DNA of 39,652 nt from Carex sylvatica (taxonomy: Eukaryota; Streptophyta; Magnoliopsida; Poales; Cyperaceae), in contig CAXKVR010000172.1 of assembly GCA_964058845.1 (NCBI GenBank), forward strand, positions 1 to 39,652, written 5' to 3'. The notes under the pieces are model-generated. The model was not told where the DNA came from and did not search any database. It saw only the letters and a program-made list of their open reading frames with translations. This document shows, piece by piece, positions 1 through 15,431 of the stretch. Numbering within the stretch: the stretch's first letter is position 1; each line of letters begins with the position of its first letter. Position numbers and translations under genes: made by a program.

Positions 1-164
1 GGACTCCACCCGCCGCCTTCTCACTTCAAACCCTAGAGGAAAGGGGGAATTGTAGAGGTCAGATCGAATCAACTGACTCGGTCCTTCTCCGAACACTAGA
101 TTTAGAGTTGAATTGAAGAAGAGGAGAGGGAAATTGCAGTGGTCTGATCAAATTTCCGCCGTCT
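1..164 (+). other. 5' UTR / proximal upstream region of the PAF1 gene
   Basis: This stretch precedes the PAF1 start codon. It is purine-rich close to the start (GAAGAAGAGGAGAGGGAAA) and carries a telo-box-like AAACCCTAG near position 30, a motif frequent in promoters and leaders of plant housekeeping genes. No TATA box is evident, and the true transcription start cannot be placed. The promoter may lie partly outside the window. Confidence 0.5.
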
Positions 165-3100
165 ATGGCGTCGTACCGACCGTACCACGCGGCGGCGCCA
201 CCGTCGGGGCAGCAACCGCCGGCGGCGAACCCCATCCACTCTTTGCCGGGCGCACCACCTCAGAATTTCCCCCCTTTCCAGTTTAATCCAGCCATGAACC
301 CTAATATGTATGGATTTCCTTCTTCTCAGCCCATGTATGGATACCCTCCTTCACAATTCAACGCTAATCCTAATCCTAATTTTCCATCTGGAGCGGCTCC
401 ACCTCCTCCACCTTTGCCTCCCGGTCCAATTCCTCCGCCTCCACCACCACCGGGACCGCCACCTTCTGATGAAGGGCCGCCACCTCCACCTCCTCCCCCT
501 TCTGGGCTACCTCCGCCACCACCTCCAAGTACATCAGATACTATCAAACAGGTTTTGATCACATTTTTGCGACTATGGAATATACCTATATTGGGTATCC
601 TGCCTAAATTGATCTATTCAAGTAGAAATTTAATTTATGGGAAGATAACACTGGGCCTCAACTGGTCCAGATAATATGAAAACGAATGAAATGAGTAGCA
701 ACCTTTTCCCAGTCATGGTTGGTACTGTACCACTATGCAATACTAGAATCATTGCAATGTGAAACTAGTACCAGTATAATACAGTTATACTCTGGTATCC
801 ACCTGAAAAGAAGCAATAAAATTGGGACTCATTTAATTCTATACAGGAGAAGCACCCAATACCTCCAAAGCTTCAGAAGCCTGCACTTGTACCGCCTCCT
901 ACAGGTGGAGCCCACAAAGGAAGAGTTGAAACAGAGGAAGAGAGGAGAGCCAGGAAGCAGAGAGAGTATGAGAAACATAAGCAGGAGGAAAAGAGGCGGC
1001 TTGCACTTAGACAATCTCAGGCTACAGTTTTGCAAAAGACATCTCAGCAAAAGGGTGGGGCTATGACGGGTGGACCTGCCAGACAGGATCATGGCCGTGC
1101 ACAACCGCATGGTCATGGTCATGGGTTGGTGGCTGGTGGTACCCGCTTGACAGGAGCAACACAGCTGATCGGAGTGGAAAACAGGCTAAAAAAGCAGACT
1201 ACCTTTATGGGCAAAATTAAGTAAGTTTTTTTTTCCCAATCTTGCCCTCTCTTGATTCTTACAGTTTAGATATTAAGTGACGGAACAAGCTGGTATACTA
1301 AAATTTAACAATAATAAGAAGATTTTTTTTTTTGGTCATTGTTTACCAGAATTGATCAAGGTGCACCTATTACTGGCAGTAAAAAATACTAAAGGAATAT
1401 TATAAGTGCTTGATTTAATATTAACCGGCCGTAAATACAAATGTATACTTGTTAAACCTTTTTTTTTCGTCCTTTTATTACTGCAGGTTTAGGAATGAAT
1501 TGCCTGATCCGACGGCACAACTGAAAGTACTCTCACTCAATACAGATAAAGATAGGTAAGAGTTCAAAGAGACATGTACATTTCAGTTATAATTAGTACA
1601 TGAAATCATAGCACTTATCTAGAATTTTGCAGATAATATGTACTATATATGCTTCTACAGATATACAAAGTATAAAATAACTTCTTTGGAGAAGAATTGG
1701 AAGCCTACACTCATTCCTCCAACAGATCTTGGCATCCCTCTTGACTTAATCGACCTTGATGCGTACATGTAAGAAATCTTGAATTGTTAACTCAGTGGGA
1801 TCTATTTATCTATATTTCTCTTCAATTATTGATATGCTGACTGTGTAGTCCGCCGGCTGAGTGCCCTGAACTTGCTAAAGAAGATGAGGAGCTGTTACGA
1901 GATGAAGAGGTGGTGACCCCAGTAAAGCCAGAGGGAATAAGACGAAAAGACCGTCCCACTGACAAGGGCATGTCATGGCTGGTCAAGACACAATATATCT
2001 CTTCTCTCAATAGTGAATCAGCTAAGATGGTATGCTTTATCTCCACCGTACGGTATTTGTATAGTTGATTAATTGACTTTTTTATAATAGTTAGCCTCTG
2101 TGTAGTCTATTACCGAGAAGCAAGCGAAGGAAATGCGGGAGAAGAAGCAAGGAAATAAGAGCTTTTTGGACAATCGCAATAATAGGTTTTGCACAATTTT
2201 TTAATATTTGAAAAGGGATTGACCATATATTGAATGGTTGATTTTTGCGTTCTTGTTAACTTATCCTTATGTTTGTTGTTTAACCAGGGAAAAGCAAATA
2301 CGCGCTATTGGGGAGTCATTTGAGGCGGCCAAGCTGCCTCCTGTGCATCAAACTAATCGTGAAATGGAAGCTGAATGGGTCCTGCCTCTATTTCCTTATT
2401 TCGAGCGGTACACATATTATATCCATTTTCTGTTCATTAGTAGCAAGAATCTGCCATCCCATTGCTATGTACCAGATTTAATAAGAAAACCCAAATATTG
2501 CGATAGAAGTACACTGCTGCTGCTTTCTCTTTCATTTACCTCATTTATTCCTGAGTGCTTGATATTATGATGTTTTGCTAGGTCTGATGATCAATTTGCT
2601 ATGGTAAACTTTGATGGTGACCCAACTGCTGACTCAGAACAATACAGCAAGCTGGATCTATCCACTCGTGACAAACTTGAGTCCCTAGTGTGTTTCTCTT
2701 CCTTAATTAATCGACTGTTCTTCATTAATTTGTGGACATCCTTGGTTTAATTTGGTAATTGTGCACATATTAGGCAATTATGAAGAGCTTTGTGGCAAAC
2801 GGGTCAGACCCATCAAAGAATGAGAAGTTTTTGGCATATATGGTCCCTTCTCCTGATGAGGTGTTCTTTAGCTCCCTTCAAACACATATTGTTTTCTGTT
2901 GTTATTCACATTTGGGATAAAACGTGATAGCCATCTTGCATATATGCTAACAGCTGTTGAAGGATCCAACTGATGACGAGGATGAAGAGACTTCTTACTC
3001 GTGGATCCGAGAATACAATTGGGATGTAAGTCTCCACTATTTCTCGTACTACTAATGAAGTGGAGGATTAATGGTTTGAAAAAGCACTTAAATTTTTTAA

Positions 3101-4675
3101 AACTGATTCAGGTAATGGGTGACGATGTTGATGATCCAAACACATACCTTGTCACCTTTGATGACAAAGCTGCTAGATATTTGGTAATGACTCTCTCTCA
3201 TTTACTGTCGTTTCTACCAGAATCTTCTAAGTTGATGATTCTTAGGAGACCAGCCTTTCCGCTAGAATCATCTAATGCTGATCATTAATTAGTACCAGTT
3301 AGTATCAGTTGGCATTCTATTTTCCTTTTTATCCTTCTTTTAATCTTGGTTTATAGTTGACCTGCAGCACCAAAACTTGACCAAATAACCAAAAGAATAG
3401 AATTAAAACAACAACAATAGTAACAATTCTTTTCTATGATTGGGGGCAGCCTTTGCCAACAAAGCTGGCTTTGCGAAAAAAGAGGTCGAAAGAAGGTCGG
3501 TCAGGGGATGACATTGAGCACTTCCCTGTCCCTTCAAAGATAACCGTCAGAAGAAATGCTAAAAGACAAAAAATGGAAGCTGGTGGGTCCTCTTCAAAAC
3601 ATGTACGTGCCTTGTTTCACCTTCTGACAAGACATCATCTTGTCTACTCCATACAGTCAGCAATAACTATATATTTATAATTCTATATTTATGATATCCA
3701 CATAAATTAGAATCCACGCGTTTGACCATGGTATGCCATCTGAGGATTTGTGCTTTAACAGCTGTGTTGTATGAAATACATTTAGTGGTCTGATGCATGA
3801 GTCTTATAGCAACTTGTCTCTGGCATCTGAGTTATCTACTCATATATTGTTATTTTGTTATGATATATACCATTTGAAGTAGCTCCAAAATGGAAAGGGG
3901 TAATGCAAGAACACTTCCGAACTTGTGACAAATAGGCTTCCGGACTTTCATTCTTGACAATCACCCCCCATAAACTTTTTAGCCCAAGGCCATGACAAAT
4001 ATTAATCTCACTTAATTTGGATAATTAATGATCAAGTTTATATTGAATGTTTGTAATGTTATTATTCAAATTTAATATTTTATCTAATATAGAAACCAAA
4101 TAAATTGATTTTTTTTCTCAAAATAGAAACATCGAAAGTTTGATTTTTGTATTTCACTTTGTATGTTAATTTCTTTTTACAGAAAGGCTTTATTATTTCC
4201 TATACAACAAAAACTCTGTTAATTGTTACATATTGTAAAGTTTTAGGGGATGATTTTTTCTAAATAAAAGATTGGAAGACCATTTATAACAAGTGAAGAG
4301 TTTGGGGGGGTCAGTTCTCATGGCATTGTCCCAAGATGAAATACAAAAAAAATTGTAAGAGTTTGGCATAATTTATAAGCAAGTATATTTCTTGATGCAT
4401 GTCAGAAAACAATGTGTCGGATATGAAGATGTTTATCTTGGATATCAGGCTAGACGGATCGTACTTATTGCCAGTACCAGACTGTGTACATAGGCATATA
4501 AAGATGAGGATTGAGGCATATATAGTTGATATTGATCCACAATGTGATCTTTCAACAAGCTATGTTTGTATTTTAGCTTATCATCTGTTTCTTATTTCAG
4601 GAAAAGACAAACTTGAAGAGAGCACGGACTTTGACTGATGCAGATCATTTCAGTGCGGATGAAATATCTTACTAA
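165..4675 (+). CDS. ELF7: PAF1 / EARLY FLOWERING 7 homologue, PAF1-complex subunit
   Basis: Thirteen exons join in frame: 165-551, 847-1220, 1487-1555, 1661-1768, 1849-2029, 2106-2185, 2288-2407, 2582-2687, 2774-2860, 2954-3025, 3112-3183, 3450-3602 and 4601-4675, giving 627 aa. Residues 1-129 are low-complexity, rich in proline, glycine and asparagine with long polyproline runs. Next comes a charged, probably coiled-coil stretch (EEERRARKQREYEKHKQEEKRR, split here as EEERRARKQR and EYEKHKQEEK) and a His-Gly run. From about residue 254 (KFRNELPDP) the conserved PAF1 domain follows, including GMSWLVKTQYIS, EAEWVLPLFPYFER and YSWIREYNWDV. The tail is basic and acidic and ends DADHFSADEISY. The family acts in the nucleus in the RNA polymerase II-associated PAF1 complex, which supports elongation and H3K4/H3K36 methylation; in Arabidopsis, ELF7 is needed for FLC expression. 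The length is close to, slightly above, the Arabidopsis protein. The start is the first ATG of the polyproline exon. Exon borders are inferred by eye. Confidence 0.95.
3897..4332. mobile_element. MITE-like foldback element in PAF1 intron 12
   Basis: Intron 12 (3603-4600) is by far the longest intron of the gene and contains an imperfect inverted repeat. The left arm starts GGGGTAATGCAAGAACAC and the right arm ends TTCTCATGGCATTGTCCC. Both arms carry matching blocks (GGAAG-CCTATTTGTCACAAGT against GGAAG-CCATTTATAACAAGT in opposite orientation). The centre is AT-rich and encodes nothing. The flanks AAAATGGAAA and AAGATGAAAT might be a decayed target duplication, but this is weak. The superfamily cannot be assigned. 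Confidence 0.55.
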
Positions 4676-5624
4676 AGCTGTAAAGAATAGTTAATTGCGA
4701 AAATATCTTATATGCCCAGTGGATTTCAGCTTCACTTGGCCTGTGGGAAGACATGATCTTCTATGATATCCTTTAGCCAGGGGTATTAAACATGAATATA
4801 TTATACCCAGTTTTTTTTTAGAAAGGATGATTTTTTATTTGAGTTTGCAGGGTTTATACATCCTGTGAGATTATAAAATTTTGGAGGCAAATATGGAGAC
4901 TGGAATTCACAAAAACAGTTAGAATACTGCACCTTGTGACATCTGAACTGGGGTGTTTTTGAGGAAAATTCTTAAGGAGAAGTTTATAATAATTGGAGTA
5001 GTTTACTGGTTCTGCTATAGACAAGACATATTTTTCTTGTCATTTTTGGAATATGCGAATGATGTTCTTGATCCCTCCCCCTCCCCCCTCCCCCCTCCAA
5101 CCCGCTGCCCAGGTTGCTTATTCTAGTCATACTTTAGGTCTTTGTTCTATGTTTGACTTTGATTTTGTATGTCTGCAAATTTAGAGCTCTTGTGAAATTC
5201 CTGTTGATTGTAAATGAAATTTCTGATGAAGGCAGAGAACTAAAAAAAGGGTTCTGTTGCAATGTAGTAAATTAAATGAATCCTCGAGTCAAATTTGGGA
5301 CTCCATTTTTGTTTCCGTTATTTGTTGATTACTTTTATCTCTTCTCGTTGTATGCTTATATGACAAGCACTTACTCTTTGGGACTCCTCTGTTTGCTTTT
5401 CAATAGGTGTTATGTAAATTATGTTGTTGATTTTTCACAGCATTACGTGCAAAAAAATGTTGAATATTCATGTAGGGATGTGATATGCTCAAAATGTATT
5501 TTAGCCTAAGCCTGCCTCAGTTATATCTTGTTTGGCGTAGCGCTGCCATATAAAAAGTATCGTGTGTTATTGATCCTAAACCGACCAACATCATTTCAAT
5601 GGGGATGAGATATCTTACTATACT
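4676..5624. other. 3' UTR of PAF1 and downstream spacer
   Basis: This is the AT-rich region after the PAF1 stop codon, with several possible poly(A) signals and a short pyrimidine tract of CCCTCC units near 5075-5097. It ends at the 5-bp target site of the solo LTR. The only other structure is a 40-bp echo of the last PAF1 exon near 5582-5621. The 77-codon frame at 5276-5509 has no recognisable similarity and looks like chance. Confidence 0.5.
5582..5621 (+). pseudogene. Degenerate copy of the terminal PAF1 exon
   Basis: About 40 bp here resemble the end of PAF1 exon 13 at 4634-4675. The shared blocks are CATCATTTCA (ATCATTTCA in the exon), GGATGA and ATATCTTACTA, in the same order and spacing, with scattered substitutions between them. 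The copy lies in the same orientation, directly against the solo LTR. It is too short and altered to encode anything. Chance similarity in AT-rich sequence cannot be excluded. Confidence 0.45.
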
Positions 5625-6189
5625 TGTCACACTTCGCGGTCACGGGTCGCGACAGTTTTTCACCGTAAGCATACAACTCCGTGTACACTTACAAAATAGT
5701 TCACATTTCAATCACCAATTTACAACAAAATAATATAAAAACTAAGTTCATAAATATATAAATCAGAATCAGAGTTTAATACATCAAAAGTATCACATCT
5801 GGATACTAACCATGAAGTCTACCCTAAAGTTATACAACAAAATGTATATAATTATCTAGGGTCATTTAAGGGTATCTTACCAAAGGCCTAGTAGTCGCGT
5901 GCCTCTCCGGAATCAGTTGCACCAGAACTTGTAAAATATCCCGAAGGATGGGGTGAGAATAAATTCTCAGTGCAAATTTGCCACAATTTAAATTGTTGGA
6001 CTTGCAATCAAAATTCATATTAAAAAAATGAAACCCATACAATAACAATTCAAACAGATACATATTTATAAGTAAAAAAATGCACATGCTCGACAACAAA
6101 CAAATCAACTGAATCACAATTAACGGAATTTCCAAAATGAAGTTCAAACAAACAAACACACATGTTTGGCTTAACTCATTTATTAGGGC

Positions 6190-6300
6190 TTGTAGCAACT
6201 ACAGATGTTCTTTCGAGCTGGACCATTTATTTAACCCTCGTCTGTAGGGTTACTGACACCTACAGACGTTCCACCGAGCTGGACCCTTTATCTGACACCC
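6190..6300. repeat. Tandem ~60-bp subrepeats inside the solo LTR
   Basis: Two adjacent units share the order CTACAGA-GTTC, CGAGCTGGACC, TTTAT, CTGTA: one near 6197-6246 and one near 6259-6307. A weaker third trace (CCGAGCCACAGACGTTACA) lies at 6434-6452. A separate pair at 6548-6633 repeats GATC-AAGTCA-CTATCACAGCTCAACTT. Short subrepeats of this kind are common in long plant LTRs. Their role, if any, is unknown. Confidence 0.6.
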
Positions 6301-7793
6301 ATCTGTAATCGCTTGGCTTAACCATTTCCTAAGGTCTGGTTCAAATCATATAAAGAAAATTCACTTTGAAATCATTTCAATTGTCGTAATAGTCAATTGA
6401 CCGTCCAAACGCATTAACACGTAGGAGAATGACACCGAGCCACAGACGTTACACATGTCACACACGATCACAATCACAATCAATACAATCACCCACCCCT
6501 CGTCCCAACCGGTACTGGAAAACCATGAGAGTCGTTCACCTAAAGCGCTAGAAGGATCCTGGGATCAAAGTCAGCTATCACAGCTCAACTTTGCAAGTTC
6601 GTTGGATCCAAGTCAACTATCACAGCTCAACTTCGTAAATCATTCTCAATCAACAATTCGTGGTAACTCTCAACTATAATCAGATCATAATAGATCGACA
6701 CAACTAATAACCATACCAGTATACAAATCATTCAAGTCAATTCAATTCGAGTTTAATTTGATTTGGGCTATGCAAATAATTTACGCAATTCAATGAGGCA
6801 ATCAATCAGATATTCAACATGACAAACGAATAAATAGTTTAATTCCTGAAAATGAAATATCAAACAAGTCCAAAAATTCCGCACTTGTGTATGATGAGCG
6901 TATTGCATAATTACGAATTAAACGTCTCGAACTGTCCCGCGAATTTCTACTCAATCGAGCCTACACCTATGTTACACGTATACTTGATTTAATTTTAGTT
7001 CAACGGTCGAGATACTTACTCGAGTTCATTTATTGGCTTACACATTCCTAAACCAATTCCTATGCTTTGGTATCGATTCTTTTGATTCCTTCTTTCTTAC
7101 TCAAAATCTCTAAAACTTCACACATTTACTTCTAGGTCCTCTAACCATATACAATTTCCATTTGGTAACAATTCATGTACCGGTTCTCTATTGTTGGTTT
7201 CCACAACAATTCGATTTACCGATCAATTAACCCTAATTTGGTCGAAACCTCAAATTAACCGTTACATGTTCTAGCATTTCAAGATCAAGAGATAACCTTA
7301 CCGATTACAAGTCTAATTGGTTGGATTAAACTAAACAATTCACGATTATTCCCACTTTCGGTTTTTGACATGAAAACCCTAAAAGACAAAATTCAAAATT
7401 CAAAATCGAGATGAAATCGAGAATGAAATCGACAAATAAACAATCAAAGAAGTTCAAGGAGCTAGTCTACAAGCAATTCAAACACAAATCTCGGGTTTAA
7501 AATGAAAACCCGAGCAATCGAGAAATCCGAAGTTTCGAGAGAGAAGATGAGAGAAAATAATACCGAATGGGGGGGGGTTAGACGAGATCCACGGCCAATT
7601 TCTCGCTTCTACCTTCGATTTTCCAAACTTTGGTGCGATTTGGAGGGAGAGAGAGCTCTCTCTCTCTTTTCTTCTCTCTTTGGGCGGAGCTCACAGAAAA
7701 ACAGGGAAGGGGGTGGAGGGAAAAAAGAGAAAGATAAAAAGAAAATCTGAGTTTTGGTTAAAAGACACCCTGAGTACGGATGCACTCCAATTC

Positions 7794-8136
7794 AGTGCGG
7801 GTCGGCCACCCGCACTTAGTACTTGGCAGAATTTCGACAGTTCAAAACAATACAGAAAAATACTCCAGGGCAGACGCACTCAGTACTTAATCAAATTTTC
7901 ATGAAAACGGCACTGAACAAGAAAAGTCCGAGCCTAATGCGTCCGCATTGAATTTCAGTGCGGGTTAAGACACCCGCACTTAGGACTTAGTCAAATTTCA
8001 GAAAATTCAGCCAATACAGAAATTGAGTCAGTGCAGATCATCCATCCGCACTCACCACCAGTGCAGACGCACTAGAAGAATTTTAGAAAACCATTTAAGA
8101 AAAAAACAGGATCCAATGCAGATCGGTCATCCGCAC
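7794..8136. repeat. Array of four stem-loop-capable GTGCGG...CCGCAC units in the solo LTR
   Basis: Four units of about 23 nt can each form a short hairpin: 7794-7816, 7957-7980, 8030-8052 and 8114-8136. The first two have perfect 9-bp arms (AGTGCGGGT / ACCCGCACT). The last two are decayed to GTGCAGAT / ATCCGCAC or close to it. Related sequence (AGTACTT-GTCAAATTTCA, GACGCACT) surrounds each unit, so this is a diverged tandem array. It lies toward the 5' side of the LTR if the LTR is read on the minus strand. Confidence 0.7.
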
Positions 8137-8544
8137 TCACCACCAGTACGGACGCACTGAACCTGTAAATAGTCAGAATTTCGTATTTTCGACGCCGTTT
8201 CGATTCACGCTTAACTTCTTTACGGAGAGAGACCTTATTTAAGGTTTAAATTTCTATTTTGTTAGCACGATTTTTGATTCTTGCTTTTAAAATATTTAAA
8301 AATAAATTGTAAAAGATTTCATAACGTAACAATACTGCATTAGCCACGCAAGCTGCTACGGGTAAGATAAAAGAACTTAGCTAGCAATATGAAATCAACA
8401 TGCAATTAAATAATCAATAAGATAGATCATTTGATAGCTATAAGTCGTAACAATCTTGCAAATTATTAAAAGTAATCTATCTGATACACATCTGTTGCCT
8501 ATAAAAAATGAACATGATATTTACATTAAAAACTGAATATCATT

Positions 8545-8588
8545 TGGTGATGCAAGAACCCCAAAAAAAAAAAAAAAAATGGTGATGC
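8545..8588 (+). mobile_element. Micro poly(A) insertion with 9-bp flanking repeat
   Basis: The 9-mer TGGTGATGC occurs at 8545-8553 and again at 8580-8588. Between the copies are only AAGAACCCC and 17 A residues. This is the pattern of an extremely 5'-truncated retroposition event, though slippage or a chance repeat is possible. Confidence 0.45.
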
Positions 8589-8990
8589 TTTTAAATCCAT
8601 TAACTTTAGACTTCAAAATTTCATATCACTAAGGATCAGGGTTCTAAAAAAACAAGTTATAGTATTTTTAGATCATAAAAACTATAGCACTATTGGCGCT
8701 ATAGCAACACTATATAGGTATGGAGTCATTTTTTTAGCCATTCCGCTATGATGCGATAAATGTTATTTAAATATTTTGGTGAGGATATAACATGTGTAAA
8801 TTTTAATTTTAATTTTTTACATAAAATATAGAAGAGATAAATGTTAAAAAAATATCAATTAAATGAGACGTGCACGACCGATTAAGATAATGACTGATCT
8901 CTGTACCAAATAGCACTATCAACTGAATCAAATTGATGACAAATAAAAATAACTAAATAATTTAAACAAGATAAGTTGAGCATTAGTTAG
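8589..8990. other. AT-rich spacer
   Basis: No gene, RNA or clear repeat is visible. A short cluster of ACTATAGC/GCTATAG-type motifs near 8665-8750 could be the end of an old, decayed transposon, but no borders can be drawn. Confidence 0.4.
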
Positions 8991-8999
8991 GATTAATAA

Positions 9000-9381
9000 G
9001 AGTGAGGCTGTGGTACTATGCATAGCACATATTAGTCCGTGTTATGGACTTAAATTTTTGATTTGAAAATTCTAACAATCAATTTGAATTGTTCAACAAA
9101 ATCTCAATATAAATATGTACCTGTAAACTAAATTTTATGTTTTTTAGAATTTTTCTTACTAACTTTTTTAGGTGGATAGAAAATCACTTACATGTACATA
9201 TTCTATCCATCTAAAAAAATAATAATAAAAAATCTAAAAAATCTAAAATTTAGTTTCCAGGTACATATTTATATGAAGATCTTGTTGAACTGTTTGGATC
9301 GACTTTTAAAATTTTGTAAGTAAAAATATTAATTCGTAGTACGGACTAATCTGCGCTATGAATAGTACCATAGCCTCACTC
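9000..9381. mobile_element. Mutator-type foldback MITE with 9-bp target duplication
   Basis: The 382-bp element begins GAGTGAGGCTGTGGTACTAT and ends with the inverted form (ATAGTACCATAGCCTCACTC). The two halves pair over most of their length, so this is a foldback. It is flanked by a perfect 9-bp direct repeat GATTAATAA (8991-8999 and 9382-9390), the signature size of Mutator-like transposition. It has no coding capacity. A relative with similar ends lies at 27728-28070. Confidence 0.85.
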
Positions 9382-9572
9382 GATTAATAATGCACACACA
9401 ATGAACTAAAGTACTATCGCCTCTCTATGCATGAGACTTCCTGAATTATGCACCGGTAAAGATCCTATAATTTGGTGTTTAATTAACCACTTGTTCCTTA
9501 TCGATTCATCATCAGTTACAGCTTCGACGGGGCCATAAATTAAGATTGCCTTTCTCTTTGAAGTATGCAATT

Positions 9573-9719
9573 TTTTTTGAGTAAAAGTTAGAGATCAAGC
9601 CACTCAACTATTTAAAACCTTTGTTATTATAACAAATGATTTCTTCCATCCGGATTTTAAACCCATAACCTCTCACATAGAGACCATGTGTCTTTGCTAC
9701 TAGATCAAAGACTAGTTCG
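9573..9719 (-). mobile_element. tRNA-derived SINE with 19-bp target-site duplication
   Basis: A 147-bp unit sits between two perfect copies of CTCTTTGAAGTATGCAATT (9554-9572 and 9720-9738). On the minus strand it carries an A-box-like TGATCTAGTAGCAAAG, then a B-box-like GGGTTTAAAATCC about 50 nt later, and it ends in a short A tract (the T run next to 9572 on the plus strand). A pol III promoter layout, an A tail and a long perfect target duplication together define a tRNA-related SINE mobilised by a LINE. The perfect duplication suggests a fairly recent insertion. Confidence 0.8.
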
Positions 9720-9985
9720 CTCTTTGAAGTATGCAATTATAGTCAGACATTTGCAAAAGAAGTTGGCTTCACTAGTTTAGAGCCTACCTATGAATTTGCA
9801 AATGCATATGTGGGTGTTGGAATTAGACAAAATAGAAAATGTATTTATGTTACAGTATTGTATGAATTTCATTTTTCGGTCTTGTTCTAATAATGATAGA
9901 ATCAACAACACTTCTTGGTATTGTATGAATTTATGTGTTAATTGTCAAACCATTGTGTGTTATTCTTCAAGATAAGTATCTTATG

Positions 9986-10140
9986 TAGTTGAAAAGAGTC
10001 TTCGCGATTGCCATCTTCATATTATGGAGAGAGCGATGCAATCGAATTTTTAGAGACAATTTTTGTTCTATTTTCCAATTTGGTTGGTCAAGTGGTACAA
10101 GGCTCATTGAGCAAAACACTTCTCTAGGTGTTCTTATTTT
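9986..10140 (+). pseudogene. Remnant of a LINE-type reverse transcriptase ORF, C-terminal end
   Basis: The frame encodes RVFAIAIFILWRERCNRIFR, then DN. The W-x-E-R-x-N-R-I-F pattern is typical of the region after the zf-RVT zinc-binding segment in plant non-LTR retrotransposon ORF2 proteins. Nothing upstream in this frame can be assigned to the reverse transcriptase, so it is a short decayed fragment. Chance resemblance is possible given the length. Confidence 0.45.
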
Positions 10141-10174
10141 TCAAGACCAATCCCAACTAGAGATTCATCTTTAA

Positions 10175-10811
10175 TATCATGCAAGTACCTATGTTTTATA
10201 TGAAAGAGTTTATCCTCTTTGCCGTATGGGCTTATAGTTGAAAAAGATAGGGATAATTATCTAGTTTTCTAAATCGTTTGCTCTACATGGAGGTTTAATG
10301 CAATTATCTAGTACCTTGTTGGAACTGGGTTATAATTTTACATTATTCAGAAAAGGTTCACAACTTTTAGCTTCAAATTCAGTTTTCTTATGGTAGGTGT
10401 CGATATATGTCTCCTGAGATCGTTTCCCATGTTTTAGCGTATTGTGTGCTCGATAACATGCATTGCGCAAATCCGCACGGCCCACTTTATGAAATACTGG
10501 ATTTCTATCCATTTTTGCAACAATTACCAGTGGGGAGTTTGCATGATTATAAAAGAAATGACAGACCAAAATCGCCAATTCACATTGTCTATTTGCACGA
10601 CATAATAGTCCAACTATAATTTGTAACATTATAATAACCAATTCTAGAGGACAAACTAATATATAAGCTACACATGAAATGCGCAAATGTTCAGATGTTT
10701 TATTGTTCACAAGATATAAGAGAACTAATAATTTCAACCAACAGAGGATAAATAGCCTAGCAGATCCTTTCTTTGATTAAATAGAACACATTTACATGGG
10801 AAATCTGAGTC
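10175..10811. other. Spacer including the 3' UTR of the MAP kinase gene
   Basis: Sequence adjoining 10811 should be the 3' UTR of the minus-strand kinase gene. Two overlapping open frames (10330-10737 on minus, 10407-10619 on plus) show no recognisable motif and are probably chance. No RNA gene or repeat is visible. Confidence 0.4.

Positions 10812-15431
<4,620 letters not shown>

Larger units (their letters stand above)
5625..8331 (-). mobile_element. Solo LTR (2707 bp) of a Ty3/gypsy-type retrotransposon
   Basis: The segment begins TGTCACACTTCGCGGTCAC and ends ATAACGTAACA, so it has canonical TG...CA termini. It is flanked by a perfect 5-bp direct repeat ATACT (5620-5624 and 8332-8336), the target duplication size of LTR retrotransposons. 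No gag-pol coding, primer-binding site or second LTR is present, which fits a solo LTR left by recombination between two LTRs. Read on the minus strand, it ends ...CGCGAAGTGTGACA, an ending common in long plant gypsy LTRs. It also contains a pyrimidine-rich leader-like stretch near 7400-7740 on that strand, which suggests minus orientation. The lineage (perhaps a chromovirus, judged only from LTR length and ends) is inference. Confidence 0.8.

Noticed and set aside
326..562. Glycine-rich minus-strand frame
   Set aside because: It is the antisense of the polyproline-coding exon 1 of PAF1.
6455..6679. 74-codon frame with a repeated SQLSQLNF motif
   Set aside because: The repeat comes from a short tandem duplication inside the solo LTR, which is not coding.
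10330..10737. 135-codon minus-strand frame downstream of the MAP kinase gene
   Set aside because: No recognisable domain, an overlapping open frame on the other strand, AT-rich composition and no splice context. Probably chance.
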